From NCBI RefSeq assembly GCF_005405885.1, contig NZ_BJFL01000009.1, positions 1 to 64,000 on the forward strand: a DNA stretch of 64,000 nt, in the 5' to 3' direction. Every line of letters begins with the position of its first letter. Position 1 is the first letter of the stretch. Under the pieces are notes generated by a model. That model searched no databases, was not told where the DNA came from, and was given only the letters and a program-made list of their open reading frames with translations. The stretch is from Gandjariella thermophila (GTDB lineage Bacteria; Actinomycetota; Actinomycetes; Mycobacteriales; Pseudonocardiaceae). Made by a program: the position numbers and the translations under genes. Shown in pieces: positions 46,928 through 56,208 of the stretch.

Positions 46928-49378
46928 CTACCGGCCGCGCCCTGGCCACCAGCCGAACGGGCCCGGCGGTGGGATGCCGGGACCGGGACCGGGAACCACG
47001 ACCGGTGGCGGTGGCGGTGGCGGCGCGGCCGTGGTCTGCGGCACCGGCAGGTACCCGGTGCTGACGAACAGCGTGACCGTGGTGCCGGGCAGGGCGTTGC
47101 CGCGCGGGCTCTGCGCGACCACCGTGCCGCCGGGAGCTGCGGAGTTGCGGGCCCGGGTGACCACGTCGTAACCGGCCTGGTGCAGCCGGTTGGTGGCGTC
47201 CTCGACGTCCTCGCCGACCACGTTCGGGATCTGCGTCTCGTCGCCGCCGTGCTCGTAGCGCGGGTCGCCGGGCGGCAGCGGCAGCACCGGCTGCCCGGCG
47301 AGGATCTTCGTCATGGCGTCGTACCAGGTCGGCGCCGGCACCGTGCCGCCGAAGATGCCCTTGCAGTCGACCGCGAGGCGGGGCGGCGTGGTGGCGCAGA
47401 TCGTCCTCGGCCGGGGGCCGTCGTTGAAGGTGAGTACCGCGCCCGCGTACTGCGGCACCGCGCCGACGAAGCCCGCCGAGTAGTTGGTCTGCGTGGTGCC
47501 GGTCTTGGCCATCAGCGGGCGCTTCCAGTGCGCCGCCGCGGCGGCGGCGGCCGAGGTGCCGGCCATGGCCGGGTCGTCGTCCCGGCTCAGGCCCTCCACC
47601 AGGGTGTTCGCCAGCGGTTCCGGGACGGCCGCCTCGCACGGCGCCTCATTCACGGGCACCGGCCGGCCTTCGGCGTCCAGCACCGCCTCGATCGGGGTGG
47701 GCGGGCACCACCGGCCCCCGCTCATCAGCGTGGCGGCGACGTTGGCCAGTTCCAGGGTGCTCACCGGGGACGGGCCCAGGGTGAACGACGGCTTGTCCCG
47801 GAAGTACTCGATCTGCGGCTGGCTGATCTCCTGGCGCTCCGCGCCGGCCCTGGGCGGCTGGCCGAGTTCGTTGGTCTGCAGGCTGTCCCGCAGGCCCAGC
47901 CGCCGAGCCATGTCCAGCACCGGCTCCATGCCGATCTGGTCGACCAGGCTGACGAACCCGGTGTTCGGCGAGCTGGCCAGCGCCTGCTGCATGGTCATCG
48001 AGCTGGGATAGCCGTTGGAGGCGTTGGTGACGCAGTACCAGCGGTCGTCGTAGTGCCCGGTGCGCGGGCAGTCGGCCCGGCCGCCGGTGACGTACCGGTG
48101 CGAGACGTAGACCTGCGGCACGTCGATCCGGTTGAAGATGCCCATGCCCCTGTCGAGCGCGGCCGCCGCGGTGAAGATCTTGTAGATCGACCCGGCACCG
48201 AACATGTTCTGCACGCCGCTGGGCAGGTCCAGGGTGGTCTGGCCGGCGTCCTGGTCCAGCCCGTAGTCCCGGTTGGCGACCAGCGCCACCACCCGGTGCC
48301 GGTCCCGGCCCGGCTGGACGATGGCCATGGTGTTGGCGATGCCGTCGGTGGTCTTGGGTACGTGCGCCTCGGCGGCCTGCTTGGCCACCAGGCTGGCGTT
48401 GCGGTCCAGCGTCGTCCTGATCGTGTAGCCGCCGGTGCGCAACTGTTGCGCGGTGAACCCGGAGCGTTCCAGGTAGTCGACCACGTAGGCGCAGAAGAAC
48501 CCGAACGCCGGGCCGGCGCCGATGCAGTTGCTGCTGGGCACGTGCATCGGGTTGACGATGCCGAGCGGCTCGCGCCTCGCCTCGGCCGCGAGGCCCGGGT
48601 CCAGGCTGCCGCTCTCCACCATCTTGTCGATGACGACGTTGCGGCGCTCCAGCGCGCGTTCCGGGTAGTTCAGCGGGTTGAGCGCGATCGGGCTGTTCAC
48701 CATGCCGGCCAGCAGCGCGGCCTGGGCCACGCTCAGCTTCTCCGGGGTGGTGCCGAAGTACGCCTGCGCGGCCGCGCCGACGCCGTAGATGTTCGCGCCG
48801 AACGGGACGATGTTCAGGTACCGGGCGAGGATCTCGTCCTTGCTCAGCCGGTGTTCCAGTTGCAGCGCGATCCGTGCCTCGCGCAGCTTGCGCGCCACGG
48901 TCTGCTCCTGCGCCCGCTGCTGCTCCTCCTTGTTGTTCCTGGCCACCACGGAGACCAGGTAGTTCTTGACGTACTGCTGGGTCAGCGTGGACGCGCCCTG
49001 GGTGACCGTGCCCCTCATCTCGTTGGTGAGCATGGCGCGCACGGTGCCCCGCCAGTCCACGCCCTGGTGCTCGTAGAAGCGCCGGTCCTCCACGGCGACG
49101 ATGGCCGCCTTCATCGCCGGCGCGATCTTGTCCGGCGGGGTCAGCACCCGGTATTGCTCGTACAGGTAGGCGATCGGCACGCCGTCGCGGTCCGTGATCG
49201 TGGTCATCAGCGGCGGGTCGGTGCCGGCCAGGTCGGTGGAGGTGGCGTCGACGGTGTCGCTGGCCCGGTTGGAGACCATGCCGGCCGCGCCGACGGCGGG
49301 GAAGAGCACGCCGGCTACCAGCACTCCGGCCAGTCCGCAGAGCCCGAGCAGTTTCAGCACGCCGTCGGTGTGACGCAC
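46928..49378 (-). CDS. Bifunctional class A penicillin-binding protein with PASTA domain
   Basis: 816 residues from GTG 49378. Order: short cytosolic end and one membrane helix (about 8-33), glycosyltransferase GT51 domain with catalytic Glu in VEDRRFYEHQGVDW and GASTLTQQYVKN, transpeptidase with SxxK in GAGSIYKIF near 396, SxN in ASSPNTGF near 467 and KTGTTQTNY near 622, and one C-terminal PASTA domain (IPNVVGEDVEDATNRLHQAG). A Pro/Gly tail ends it. It polymerises and cross-links peptidoglycan. It corresponds to mycobacterial PonA2 by domains and by its position opposite whiB. Confidence 0.94.
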   Translation of the reverse strand: MRHTDGVLKLLGLCGLAGVLVAGVLFPAVGAAGMVSNRASDTVDATSTDLAGTDPPLMTTITDRDGVPIAYLYEQYRVLTPPDKIAPAMKAAIVAVEDRRFYEHQGVDWRGTVRAMLTNEMRGTVTQGASTLTQQYVKNYLVSVVARNNKEEQQRAQEQTVARKLREARIALQLEHRLSKDEILARYLNIVPFGANIYGVGAAAQAYFGTTPEKLSVAQAALLAGMVNSPIALNPLNYPERALERRNVVIDKMVESGSLDPGLAAEARREPLGIVNPMHVPSSNCIGAGPAFGFFCAYVVDYLERSGFTAQQLRTGGYTIRTTLDRNASLVAKQAAEAHVPKTTDGIANTMAIVQPGRDRHRVVALVANRDYGLDQDAGQTTLDLPSGVQNMFGAGSIYKIFTAAAALDRGMGIFNRIDVPQVYVSHRYVTGGRADCPRTGHYDDRWYCVTNASNGYPSSMTMQQALASSPNTGFVSLVDQIGMEPVLDMARRLGLRDSLQTNELGQPPRAGAERQEISQPQIEYFRDKPSFTLGPSPVSTLELANVAATLMSGGRWCPPTPIEAVLDAEGRPVPVNEAPCEAAVPEPLANTLVEGLSRDDDPAMAGTSAAAAAAAHWKRPLMAKTGTTQTNYSAGFVGAVPQYAGAVLTFNDGPRPRTICATTPPRLAVDCKGIFGGTVPAPTWYDAMTKILAGQPVLPLPPGDPRYEHGGDETQIPNVVGEDVEDATNRLHQAGYDVVTRARNSAAPGGTVVAQSPRGNALPGTTVTLFVSTGYLPVPQTTAAPPPPPPPVVVPGPGPGIPPPGPFGWWPGRGR

Positions 49379-49472
49379 GGCGATCAGCGTACGACGGTCA
49401 GCGCAGCGACACCCGCGATCCCACTACAAGGAGTGACGGAAGATCACAGCTAGGCAACCCGGTGTTGGCCGT

Positions 49473-49498
49473 GGAACCGGATGCCTCTACAGTCCGTC
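49473..49498 (+). promoter_or_regulatory. Possible ECF-type promoter upstream of whiB
   Basis: GGAAC at 49473-49477 and CGTC at 49495-49498 are spaced 17 nt apart, resembling -35/-10 elements of extracytoplasmic-function sigma factors. The start codon is 118 nt downstream. Only the sequence match supports it. Confidence 0.3.
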
Positions 49499-49615
49499 AA
49501 CGTCTGTCGACAGCACCCGTACGGTGGCTCGTCATGCTGACGGGCAGCCTAGGGGACCTCGTTGCCGAGGGGGGCATCGAGGGGAAGTCGGGAAGACCCG
49601 TAGGAGCTGGGGGTC

Positions 49616-49918
49616 ATGAGTTCTGCACAGGGGGACTGGCGACTCGACGCGGCGTGCCGGGACCGAGATCCCGACCAACTCTTCGTCCGGGGGGCCGACC
49701 AGCGCCGGGCCAAGGTGGTGTGCTTCGGCTGCCGGGTCCGCACCGAGTGCCTGGCCGAGGCGCTGGATCACCGGATCGAGTTCGGCGTCTGGGGCGGCAT
49801 GACCGAGCGGGAGCGCCGGGCGTTACTGCGTCGCCGGCCGGACGTGCCGTCCTGGCGCGAGCTGCTCGAAGCGGCCCGCCGGGAGCACGCCATGGAGGAG
49901 GAGTGCCGGGTGAGCTGA
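49616..49918 (+). CDS. WhiB family iron-sulfur regulator (WhiB4-like)
   Basis: 100 residues from ATG 49616, with AGGAG upstream. The four cluster cysteines are at 14, 36, 39 and 45 (C-x21-C-x2-C-x5-C), followed by the GVWGGMTERERR turn and a basic tail (RRALLRRRP). WhiB proteins carry a redox- or nitric-oxide-sensitive 4Fe-4S cluster and act with the principal sigma factor. Gene order with ponA2 and two ArsA-like ATPases matches whiB4 of M. tuberculosis. Confidence 0.92.
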   Translation: MSSAQGDWRLDAACRDRDPDQLFVRGADQRRAKVVCFGCRVRTECLAEALDHRIEFGVWGGMTERERRALLRRRPDVPSWRELLEAARREHAMEEECRVS

Positions 49919-49976
49919 CCCGGCTCCGGATACGCCCGGCCCAGCCGCCGGCTCCACCCGGCGGCGGCCGGCCCCG

Positions 49977-51191
49977 TCACTCACCGGCCATCCGGCGGGC
50001 GATCTCCCTCAGCCCGTCCAGGTCGTGCACGTCGGTGGGCAGCGCCGGCACGCCCACCACCGCCACCGAGGGGTGCGCCCGGGTGAAGCGAGCCAGCATG
50101 CGCTTCTCCCGGTCGGCCACGGCCACCCGGTCGGCGTGCAGCCGCAGCACGGCCGCGGCCAGCGGCGCCTCGCCCTTGCGTTCCAGGGCTTCGGCCGCGG
50201 CCAGCGCCCGCGGCGCGGGTAGCGGGGCCAGCACCGGGTGGGTGCGGTTGACGACCAGGCCGGCCAGCGGCATCTGCTCCGCGGCCAGCCGCTCCACGAA
50301 GTAGGACGCCTCGCGCAGCGCGTCCGGCTCCGGAGCGGCGATCACCAGGAACGCGGTGCCCGGCGAGCGCAGCAGCTCGTATGTCTGCCTGGCGCGTTCC
50401 CGGAAGCCGCCGAACATGGTGTCGAAGGCCTGCACGAACGCGGACGCGTCGGCGAGCATCTGGCCGCCGACGATGGTGGATACCGCACGGGCGAACAGCC
50501 CGAACCCCGCCCCGACCAGCCTGCGGATGCTCCGCCCACCGGCCCGGGCCGGCGCGGAGAGCATCCGGATCAGCCGGCCGTCCAGCACGGCGCCGAGCCG
50601 CTGCGGCGCGTCCAGGAAGTCCAGCGCGGAACGGCTGGGCGGGGTGTCCACCACGATCAGGTCCCACTGGCCGGTGGCGGCGAGCTGACCCAGCTTCTCC
50701 ATGGCCATGTACTCCTGCGTGCCGGAGAACGACGTGGAGATGGTCTGGTAGAAGGGGTTGGCCAGGATCTGCTCGGCCCGGCCGTCGCTGGCGTGCGCCA
50801 GCACCATGTCGTCGAAGGTGCGGCGCATGTCCAGCATCATCGCGTTCAGCTCGCCGCCCGACGGCAGGTTCGCGACGTGCACCCGGCGCGGCTGGTTGTC
50901 CAGCTCCCGCAGGCCCAGCGACTGGGCCAGCCGGCGGGCCGGGTCGATGGTGAGCACCACGGTCCGCCTGCCTCGCTCGGCGGCCCGCAGGGCCAGCGCG
51001 GCGGCCGTGGTCGTCTTGCCGACCCCGCCGGACCCGCAGCACACCACGATGTGCGTGCCCCGGTCGTCCAGCAACGCGTCCACGTCCATCCGAGGTGGAC
51101 GGTGCGGGTGCGGGTGGCTGCCCGCCTCGACCGGCTCCGCCCGCTCGACCATCTCCTCGGCCGGCTCCTGCTCCTCGATCGGCTCGCTCAC
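49977..51191 (-). CDS. ArsA-like ATPase (second of the pair)
   Basis: 404 residues from GTG 51191, with GGAGG upstream. After an acidic, His-rich head (residues 1-45) the deviant Walker [17 protein letters not shown] starts near 53. Switch [15 protein letters not shown], and switch [19 protein letters not shown] follow. It belongs to the ArsA/GET3 group, like Rv3680. In mycobacteria this pair forms a complex implicated in tolerance to small toxic molecules and glycerol. Fifty-two nt separate it from its partner gene upstream, so the two form an operon. Confidence 0.9.
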   Translation of the reverse strand: MSEPIEEQEPAEEMVERAEPVEAGSHPHPHRPPRMDVDALLDDRGTHIVVCCGSGGVGKTTTAAALALRAAERGRRTVVLTIDPARRLAQSLGLRELDNQPRRVHVANLPSGGELNAMMLDMRRTFDDMVLAHASDGRAEQILANPFYQTISTSFSGTQEYMAMEKLGQLAATGQWDLIVVDTPPSRSALDFLDAPQRLGAVLDGRLIRMLSAPARAGGRSIRRLVGAGFGLFARAVSTIVGGQMLADASAFVQAFDTMFGGFRERARQTYELLRSPGTAFLVIAAPEPDALREASYFVERLAAEQMPLAGLVVNRTHPVLAPLPAPRALAAAEALERKGEAPLAAAVLRLHADRVAVADREKRMLARFTRAHPSVAVVGVPALPTDVHDLDGLREIARRMAGE

Positions 51192-51243
51192 CGCTGTTCC
51201 TCCGCGACCCTGGGCGTCGGGCCGGCCGTGGCTCGGGGCATGG

Positions 51244-52248
51244 CTACCGCACTCCCTGGTCGGTCAGCGCCTCGGCCAGCTCGTAGAGCCCTCCGACGTC
51301 CACCCCGCCGTTGAGGTCGCGCAGCTCCAGCAGCGGCAGGTCGATCTCGGCGATCTGCTGCCTGGCCTGCTGCTCGACCTGCACCCGGACGGCGTGCTCG
51401 ACGGTCTCGTCGACCAGCCCGTCCAGGCAGGCGGGGTCCAGCTCCAGCCCGGCCGCCTCCAGCCCGGAGCGCACCCGGGCGGCATCCACCCGGCCGCTGG
51501 CGGCCGCGGTGGTGGACCGGGCGGACAGTCGAGGCGGGCGCACCCGGTTGATCATCACGGCGCCCGGTCGTAGGTCGGCGATGTCCAGTTCGGCCACGGC
51601 GTCCATGGTCTCCCGGACCGGCATCTCCTCGAGCAGGGTCACCAGGTGCACGGCGGTGTCGCCGGAGTGCAGCAGCCGCACCACGCCGTCGCTCTGCTCC
51701 TTGATCGGCCCCACCTTGGCCAGGTCGGCCATGGCCCGGGTGACGTCCAGGAACTTGACCAGCCGGCCGGTCGGCGGGGCGTCCAGCACCACCGCGTCGT
51801 AGACGTGCCTCCCGCGGTTGTCGGTGCGCCCCACACACTCCTTGACCTTGCCGGTGAGCAGCACGTCGCGCAGGCCGGGGGCGAGCGTGGTGGCGAACTC
51901 GATCGCGCCCATCCTGCGCAGGGTCCGGCCGGCGAAGCCGAGGTTGTAGAACATCGACAGGTACTCCAGCAGCGCCGCCTCGGCATCCACCGCCAGGGCG
52001 CGCACCTCGCCCCCACCCGGCGCCGCCGCGATCCGCTGCTCGGCGTAGGGCAGCGGCGCGGTGTCGAACACCTGGGCAATGCCCTGGCGCCCCTCCACCT
52101 CGACGAGCAGCACCCTGCGGCCGCCCGTGGCGAGCGCCAGCGCGAGCGCGGCGGCCGCGGTCGTCTTCCCGGTGCCACCCTTTCCGGTGACCACGTGCAG
52201 CCGCACCCGGGCGAGTTCTTCCGTCCAACCGGCGATCGGCAGGGCCAC
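51244..52248 (-). CDS. ArsA-like ATPase (first of the pair)
   Basis: 334 residues from GTG 52248. Deviant Walker [17 protein letters not shown] is at about 22-37, with [14 protein letters not shown] replacing the usual switch I Asp-Pro motif, and [18 protein letters not shown] as switch II. The helical insertion around [20 protein letters not shown] marks the GET3/ArsA family. It matches Rv3679. No metal-binding cysteine triad of true arsenite pumps was seen, so arsenite transport is unlikely. Confidence 0.9.
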   Translation of the reverse strand: MALPIAGWTEELARVRLHVVTGKGGTGKTTAAAALALALATGGRRVLLVEVEGRQGIAQVFDTAPLPYAEQRIAAAPGGGEVRALAVDAEAALLEYLSMFYNLGFAGRTLRRMGAIEFATTLAPGLRDVLLTGKVKECVGRTDNRGRHVYDAVVLDAPPTGRLVKFLDVTRAMADLAKVGPIKEQSDGVVRLLHSGDTAVHLVTLLEEMPVRETMDAVAELDIADLRPGAVMINRVRPPRLSARSTTAAASGRVDAARVRSGLEAAGLELDPACLDGLVDETVEHAVRVQVEQQARQQIAEIDLPLLELRDLNGGVDVGGLYELAEALTDQGVR

Positions 52249-52360
52249 CCGACCAGACTAGGTGGGCCGGATGCGGCGAGCCCGCCGGAGGAGTGGTGGC
52301 GCATCTCTCTTCCACCGGCGTCGCACCCGGCCCGGTGGTGGATCGTTAGGCTTGCGGGCC

Positions 52361-52519
52361 ATGACGAAGTGGGAGTACGCCACGGTTCCGCTGCTGGTCC
52401 ACGCCACCAAGCAGATCCTCGACCAGTGGGGCGAGGACGGCTGGGAACTGGTCACCGTGTTGCCCGGCCCGACCGGCGAGCAGCTCGTCGCCTACCTGAA
52501 GCGGCCGAAGGAGTCCTGA
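52361..52519 (+). CDS. DUF4177 domain small protein
   Basis: 52 residues from ATG 52361. The whole protein is one DUF4177 unit: KWEYATVPLLVHATKQILDQ, WGEDGWELVTVLPGP, then LVAYLKRPK. No catalytic residues are evident; these proteins are orphan beta-alpha-beta units. It ends directly against the RidA start, so the two are co-translated, an arrangement conserved in actinobacteria. Confidence 0.88.
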   Translation: MTKWEYATVPLLVHATKQILDQWGEDGWELVTVLPGPTGEQLVAYLKRPKES

Positions 52520-52978
52520 GTGGCCACCTGGTCGCAGCGCCTGGCCGAGCTGGGCATCGAGCTTCCCCCGGTGGCGGCGCCGGTGGCGGCGTACGCGCCG
52601 GCGATCCGTACCGGGAACCACGTCTACACCTCCGGCCAGCTGCCGTTCGTGTCCGGCACGCTGGCCGCGACCGGCAAGGTCGGCGACGAGATCGGCCCCG
52701 AGGAGGCCAAGCAGCACGCCCGCACCTGCGCGCTGAACGCGCTGGCCGCGGTGCATGGCCTGGTCGGCATCGACGCCGTGGTGCGGGTGGTGAAGGTGGT
52801 CGGTTTCGTGGCTTCCGCGGAGGGTTTCACCGGCCAGCCCTCGGTGCTCAACGGCGCCTCCGAACTGCTCGGCGAGGTGTTCGGCGAGGCCGGCCAGCAC
52901 GCCAGGTCGGCGGTGGGCGTGGCGGAACTGCCGCTCGGCGCGCCGGTCGAGGTGGAGCTGGTCGTCGAGGTCTCCTGA
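52520..52978 (+). CDS. RidA family (YjgF/UK114) deaminase-like protein
   Basis: 152 residues from GTG 52520, immediately after the DUF4177 stop. It has a typical start LAELGIELPPVAAPVAAYAP, then TGNHVYTSGQLPFV, and the trimer motifs EEAKQHARTCALNALAAVHG and AGQHARSAVGVAELPLGAPV with the conserved Arg. RidA hydrolyses reactive enamine/imine intermediates. This longer variant corresponds to Rv3678c by position. Confidence 0.92.
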   Translation: MATWSQRLAELGIELPPVAAPVAAYAPAIRTGNHVYTSGQLPFVSGTLAATGKVGDEIGPEEAKQHARTCALNALAAVHGLVGIDAVVRVVKVVGFVASAEGFTGQPSVLNGASELLGEVFGEAGQHARSAVGVAELPLGAPVEVELVVEVS

Positions 52979-53133
52979 ACCGCTCGAGCTGCCTGCCCGG
53001 GATGACTCGGCGCGCGTTCAGTGGTCCGATCATCTTGCGCCGGTATCACCCATACGGGGTACGGTGACCGCCGCACGACGTTGGGGGCGTACGGGCCGGT
53101 GCGCGCGGCGCCCGCTTCGAGAAGGGGCAGGGC

Positions 53134-53760
53134 ATGGCGGAGAGCGCGGAGCTGGCCGGCCACGAGCTGCTGTTGCGGTTGGCCGGGCGGCTGCCGGACC
53201 GGCGGCTGTGGCGGTTACGGGACTGGCTGGCCGGCGGCGCGATCGGGTCGCTGGCACGGGAACTGCCCAGAACGCTGCTGCGTGACCGCATCCCGGTCAC
53301 CGAGCGGGAGCGGGACCTGATGTTCATGGCGCTGCGCGAGCCCGGCGCCGACGGCGGACTTATCAGTTCGATTCCAGGGGTGGACGAACCGCCGTCGCTC
53401 CGCTACACCTTCACACCGGAATCACCCGATCGAGTTGACATGGGTGACTCCGCCGCCGCAGTGCTCGGCGCCACGCTCCGTGGCCGCCAGGAGGTGGGCG
53501 AGGTCCGTGGCTGCTGGCGGCAGAGCCGCTCCCAGGAGGGCGGTGCCAAGCGAATCATCCTGGTGAGCGCCTTGGCCGGGCAGGCCCAACTGACCGGCGA
53601 GCTGCAGCGCGTGCTCCGCGCGCTGGGCGAGCACGAGCCCTGTGTCGAGGTGCTGCCGCCGGATATGGAACTGCCGTCCTACCACCGGGAGGCGCTGGGG
53701 GCTTCGGAGCTGGTGTGCACCGGTGCCGCGGCTGGCGCCGGGCTGCTGGCGTCCGGCTGA
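53134..53760 (+). CDS. Unrecognised protein, paralogue A
   Basis: 208 residues from ATG 53134, with AAGGGG upstream. Residues 8-65 form a helical N-terminal module (HELLLRLAGRLPDRRLWRLR, LARELPRTLL, RIPVTERERDLM) that is also found at the start of the gene at 53879. Then comes an alpha/beta segment (KRIILVSALAGQAQLTGELQ, RVLRALGEHEPCVEVLPPDM, YHREALGASELVCTGAAA), suggestive of a small Rossmann-like domain without obvious nucleotide motif. No membrane helix. I know of no family name. It is located between RidA and the conserved MBL/crp genes. Confidence 0.7.
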   Translation: MAESAELAGHELLLRLAGRLPDRRLWRLRDWLAGGAIGSLARELPRTLLRDRIPVTERERDLMFMALREPGADGGLISSIPGVDEPPSLRYTFTPESPDRVDMGDSAAAVLGATLRGRQEVGEVRGCWRQSRSQEGGAKRIILVSALAGQAQLTGELQRVLRALGEHEPCVEVLPPDMELPSYHREALGASELVCTGAAAGAGLLASG

Positions 53761-53762
53761 CA

Positions 53763-53833
53763 GCCTGTTCCGGAAGTGGACTGACCTGCGATGACGAGTA
53801 TGAGAACGCGCCAGGGCGTGTTCAGGAACAGGC
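53763..53833. repeat. 13-bp near-perfect inverted repeat
   Basis: GCCTGTTCCGGAA at 53763-53775 and TTCAGGAACAGGC at 53821-53833 match at 12 of 13 positions in inverted orientation, separated by 45 nt. It lies between the two paralogues, before the ribosome site of the second. Confidence 0.6.
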
Positions 53834-53878
53834 ACTGAGGCGTGGCCACTCGGCGGTTCGGGAAAAAGGAGACGTGGC

Positions 53879-55141
53879 GTGGCGGAGATTGACGGCACCG
53901 AACTACCCGTCCGACTGCATGACCTGCTGCTGGCGATGGCCGGCCGGATCGACGACGACGCGCTGTCCGAGATCCGCGAGCTGACCGCCGTCGCGGAACT
54001 CGACCGGGCCGTCGACCTGCTGGTCGGCACGCTGGTCGCCGGCCGGGTGCCGGTGACCGCGCGGGAGCGGGTCGAGATCAGCCGGATGCTGGACGAGGTT
54101 CGCTCCGATCCCAGGCTCGCCGACGACCTGGTGGTCGCCGACTCCGTTCCGGTGGTGCGGCACCGGTTCTCCGGTGGCTCCGAACCGGGCGGCGGGTTGG
54201 CGGAGACGCTGCGCGGTGTGCTGGACGTGCTGCCGGACGTGCTCGCGGTCGGCTCGACGTGGCGGGTGACGCCGGCCGGCGCCGCACCCGGGCCGCTGCC
54301 GCAGCGGGTCGTGCTGGTCGAGGTCGGCCCGGACGGTCACCCGCCGGCCACTGCGTACCGGGTGGAACACGTGCTGCGCCGGGCCGGGGTGCGCGCCGTG
54401 GTGGAGGTGCTCCGCCCCGGCGTCGAGCGCACCGAGTATCACCAGCAGGCCGCTGCGGCCGCGCAGCCGGTGGCGTTCACCGGCGGGCAGAACGGCTCCC
54501 GGCCATTCGAGTCGGCGACCCGGCACGCCTCCCGCCATCACCGCGCCGAGCCGGATGACTCGGAGCGTGTTCCGGACCGTGCCAGCGCGCCCGACGTCGA
54601 GGTCGACGCGGCCACGTCGACCAGGATGCTGCGGGCGGTCCCCGTGCTGCCGGACCGGATCGAGGTCCGCGGGCAGGCTGGGGAGCCGCTCGCGGAGTCC
54701 ATATCGGACGATCCGGCCGGGCACCGGCCGGAGGACCACACCCGCGTCGCCGAACCCATCGGCGCGTCGGCGGACGACGCGATCTCCGCCGAGGCCGAAC
54801 TCGCCGAGCCGGCGATCGACCCGGTGCCCGCCGGCGACGAACCGTCCGATGTGGACTTCCGGGACGAGCCGGCCCCGGTGCCGTCGTTGCCGCCCTCGGT
54901 GGACGGCCGGCTCAACGACAAGGAACGCGAGCTGCTGCGGCAGTTGCACGAGGAACTCGCCCAGCGCGAGCAGCAACGCGCCCGCCGCTCGGCCGGTGGG
55001 GCCGCGTCGAGCAACAGGTGGCAGGTGGACCGCTCCGGCGAGCGCGGCGGGTTCAGCCAGACCGTGCACGGCCTTGGCGGCCGGTCCGGGCCGGAGCTGG
55101 TGAACGGCCACCGCCCGCCGCCCTACCCGCCCGCCGGCTGA
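53879..55141 (+). CDS. Unrecognised protein, paralogue B, with long disordered tail
   Basis: 420 residues from GTG 53879, with AAGGAGA 8 nt upstream. The first 200 residues parallel paralogue A: helical module LHDLLLAMAGRIDDDALSEI with RVPVTARERVEISRML, then QRVVLVEVGPDGHPP and RVEHVLRRAGVRAVVEVLRP ending TEYHQQAAAAAQPV. Residues about 210-420 are Asp/Glu/Pro/Ala-rich and disordered, with an Arg/Gln-rich helix (LRQLHEELAQREQQRARR) near the end. No function can be assigned. The shared module suggests A and B interact or arose by duplication. Confidence 0.7.
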   Translation: MAEIDGTELPVRLHDLLLAMAGRIDDDALSEIRELTAVAELDRAVDLLVGTLVAGRVPVTARERVEISRMLDEVRSDPRLADDLVVADSVPVVRHRFSGGSEPGGGLAETLRGVLDVLPDVLAVGSTWRVTPAGAAPGPLPQRVVLVEVGPDGHPPATAYRVEHVLRRAGVRAVVEVLRPGVERTEYHQQAAAAAQPVAFTGGQNGSRPFESATRHASRHHRAEPDDSERVPDRASAPDVEVDAATSTRMLRAVPVLPDRIEVRGQAGEPLAESISDDPAGHRPEDHTRVAEPIGASADDAISAEAELAEPAIDPVPAGDEPSDVDFRDEPAPVPSLPPSVDGRLNDKERELLRQLHEELAQREQQRARRSAGGAASSNRWQVDRSGERGGFSQTVHGLGGRSGPELVNGHRPPPYPPAG

Positions 55142-55182
55142 GGATGTCCCAGGCCGCGTGACGGGGTGCGCGCGGGGGAACT

Positions 55183-55220
55183 GGTGTGGCCGCCCGGGGA
55201 AGGCCGCGGGCCGCCACACC
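55183..55220. terminator. Bidirectional terminator
   Basis: GGTGTGGC-C-GCCCG (55183-55196) pairs with CGGGC-C-GCCACACC (55207-55220), a 13-bp stem with one mismatch, between convergent genes. Confidence 0.75.
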
Positions 55221-55233
55221 AGCATCCGTGGCA

Positions 55234-56130
55234 TCAGTCCGCCTGCCCGGCCGCGCGGCGCGCGGCGTGCAGCAGGTGCTGCAGGTGCAGGCCGCGCCGG
55301 ACGTCGCACGGGTGCGTGGTGGTGCCGCTCGCCACCATCGCGACGAAGTCGTCCAGCAGTGCGGTGAAACACTCCCGCGGCGGCGTGTTCCACCCGCCGA
55401 GCGCGCGGTGCCCGTGCTCGCCGTAGACGAAGAGCTCGGCCACCGGCGGCCGCAGCGGCAACCGCAAGGACAGCGTCACCGTGCTGGTCGCTCCGCCGGC
55501 GTGGCCGAGCACCAGGTGCCACAGGTCCTCGGGGGAGCGGTGCGCGGCCAGCACCTCGGTGATCTCGCCGAGCGCCGCGTCCAGCAGGTCGAGCGCGTGC
55601 GGGCCGACGTCGACGAGCGCGCCGTGGCGCCGCCGCCACGGCGACGCCGAGTACGGCCCGTCCAGCAGTGCGCCGTTCAGCCAGCGGGCGCCCCCACCGA
55701 CCCAGGATCCGAGCCGGGCCAGCTCCTCGAGCCACCGCTGGGTCTCCGGGGCGAACCGGCGCACCAGGCCGACCAGCGACGCCACGCCGCGGTCGGCCAC
55801 CGTGCCGGCGAGCCGGACGGCACCGTCCACAGTGGCCGCGATCGGCTTCTCCAGCAGCACGTGCCGCCCGGCCGCGGCTGCCTCGGTGGCCAGCTCCGCC
55901 TGCACGTCCGGTGGCACGGCGAACGCGACGGCGTCCACAGTGGACACCAGTTCGTCGAGGTCGTCGGCGACCTCGGCGCCGTGCGCGCCGGCGAGTTCCT
56001 CGGCCGCCGACCGGCGCCTGGCCCACACCGCGGCCAGCCGGGTGCCCGGATGGTCGGCGATCGACGGCGCGTGCACGGTGCGCGCCCACGGCCCGGCACC
56101 GACGAGACCCACTCGCAACTGCTCGGTCAC
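55234..56130 (-). CDS. Gfo/Idh/MocA family oxidoreductase
   Basis: 298 residues from GTG 56130, with GGGAG upstream. NAD(P)-binding RVGLVGAGPWARTVHAPSIA is at the start, followed by AVAFAVPPDVQAEL and the signature HVLLEKPIAATVDGAVRLA near residues 90-110. The C-terminal sheet domain has the LVDVGPHALDLLDAALGE segment, with Asp and His of the catalytic region. These are sugar or inositol dehydrogenases; the specific substrate is not visible. Monocistronic, divergent from the NUDIX gene. Confidence 0.9.
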   Translation of the reverse strand: MTEQLRVGLVGAGPWARTVHAPSIADHPGTRLAAVWARRRSAAEELAGAHGAEVADDLDELVSTVDAVAFAVPPDVQAELATEAAAAGRHVLLEKPIAATVDGAVRLAGTVADRGVASLVGLVRRFAPETQRWLEELARLGSWVGGGARWLNGALLDGPYSASPWRRRHGALVDVGPHALDLLDAALGEITEVLAAHRSPEDLWHLVLGHAGGATSTVTLSLRLPLRPPVAELFVYGEHGHRALGGWNTPPRECFTALLDDFVAMVASGTTTHPCDVRRGLHLQHLLHAARRAAGQAD

Positions 56131-56208
56131 GCTCCCATCCTGCCGAACACCGTTACCGCCATGTGGCACCGTTCCCGCGCACTTCCGGTAACGCCTAGGC
56201 TCGGTCGC

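Noticed and set aside
51244-52248. Arsenite-pump ATPase assignment
   Set aside because: The protein and its partner lack the cysteine triad of ArsA and no arsB or arsR is near; ArsA-like only describes the fold.
55186-56208. Long upstream extension of the NUDIX frame
   Set aside because: It is antisense to the Gfo/Idh/MocA gene and shows no domain; the NUDIX protein starts at 56209.
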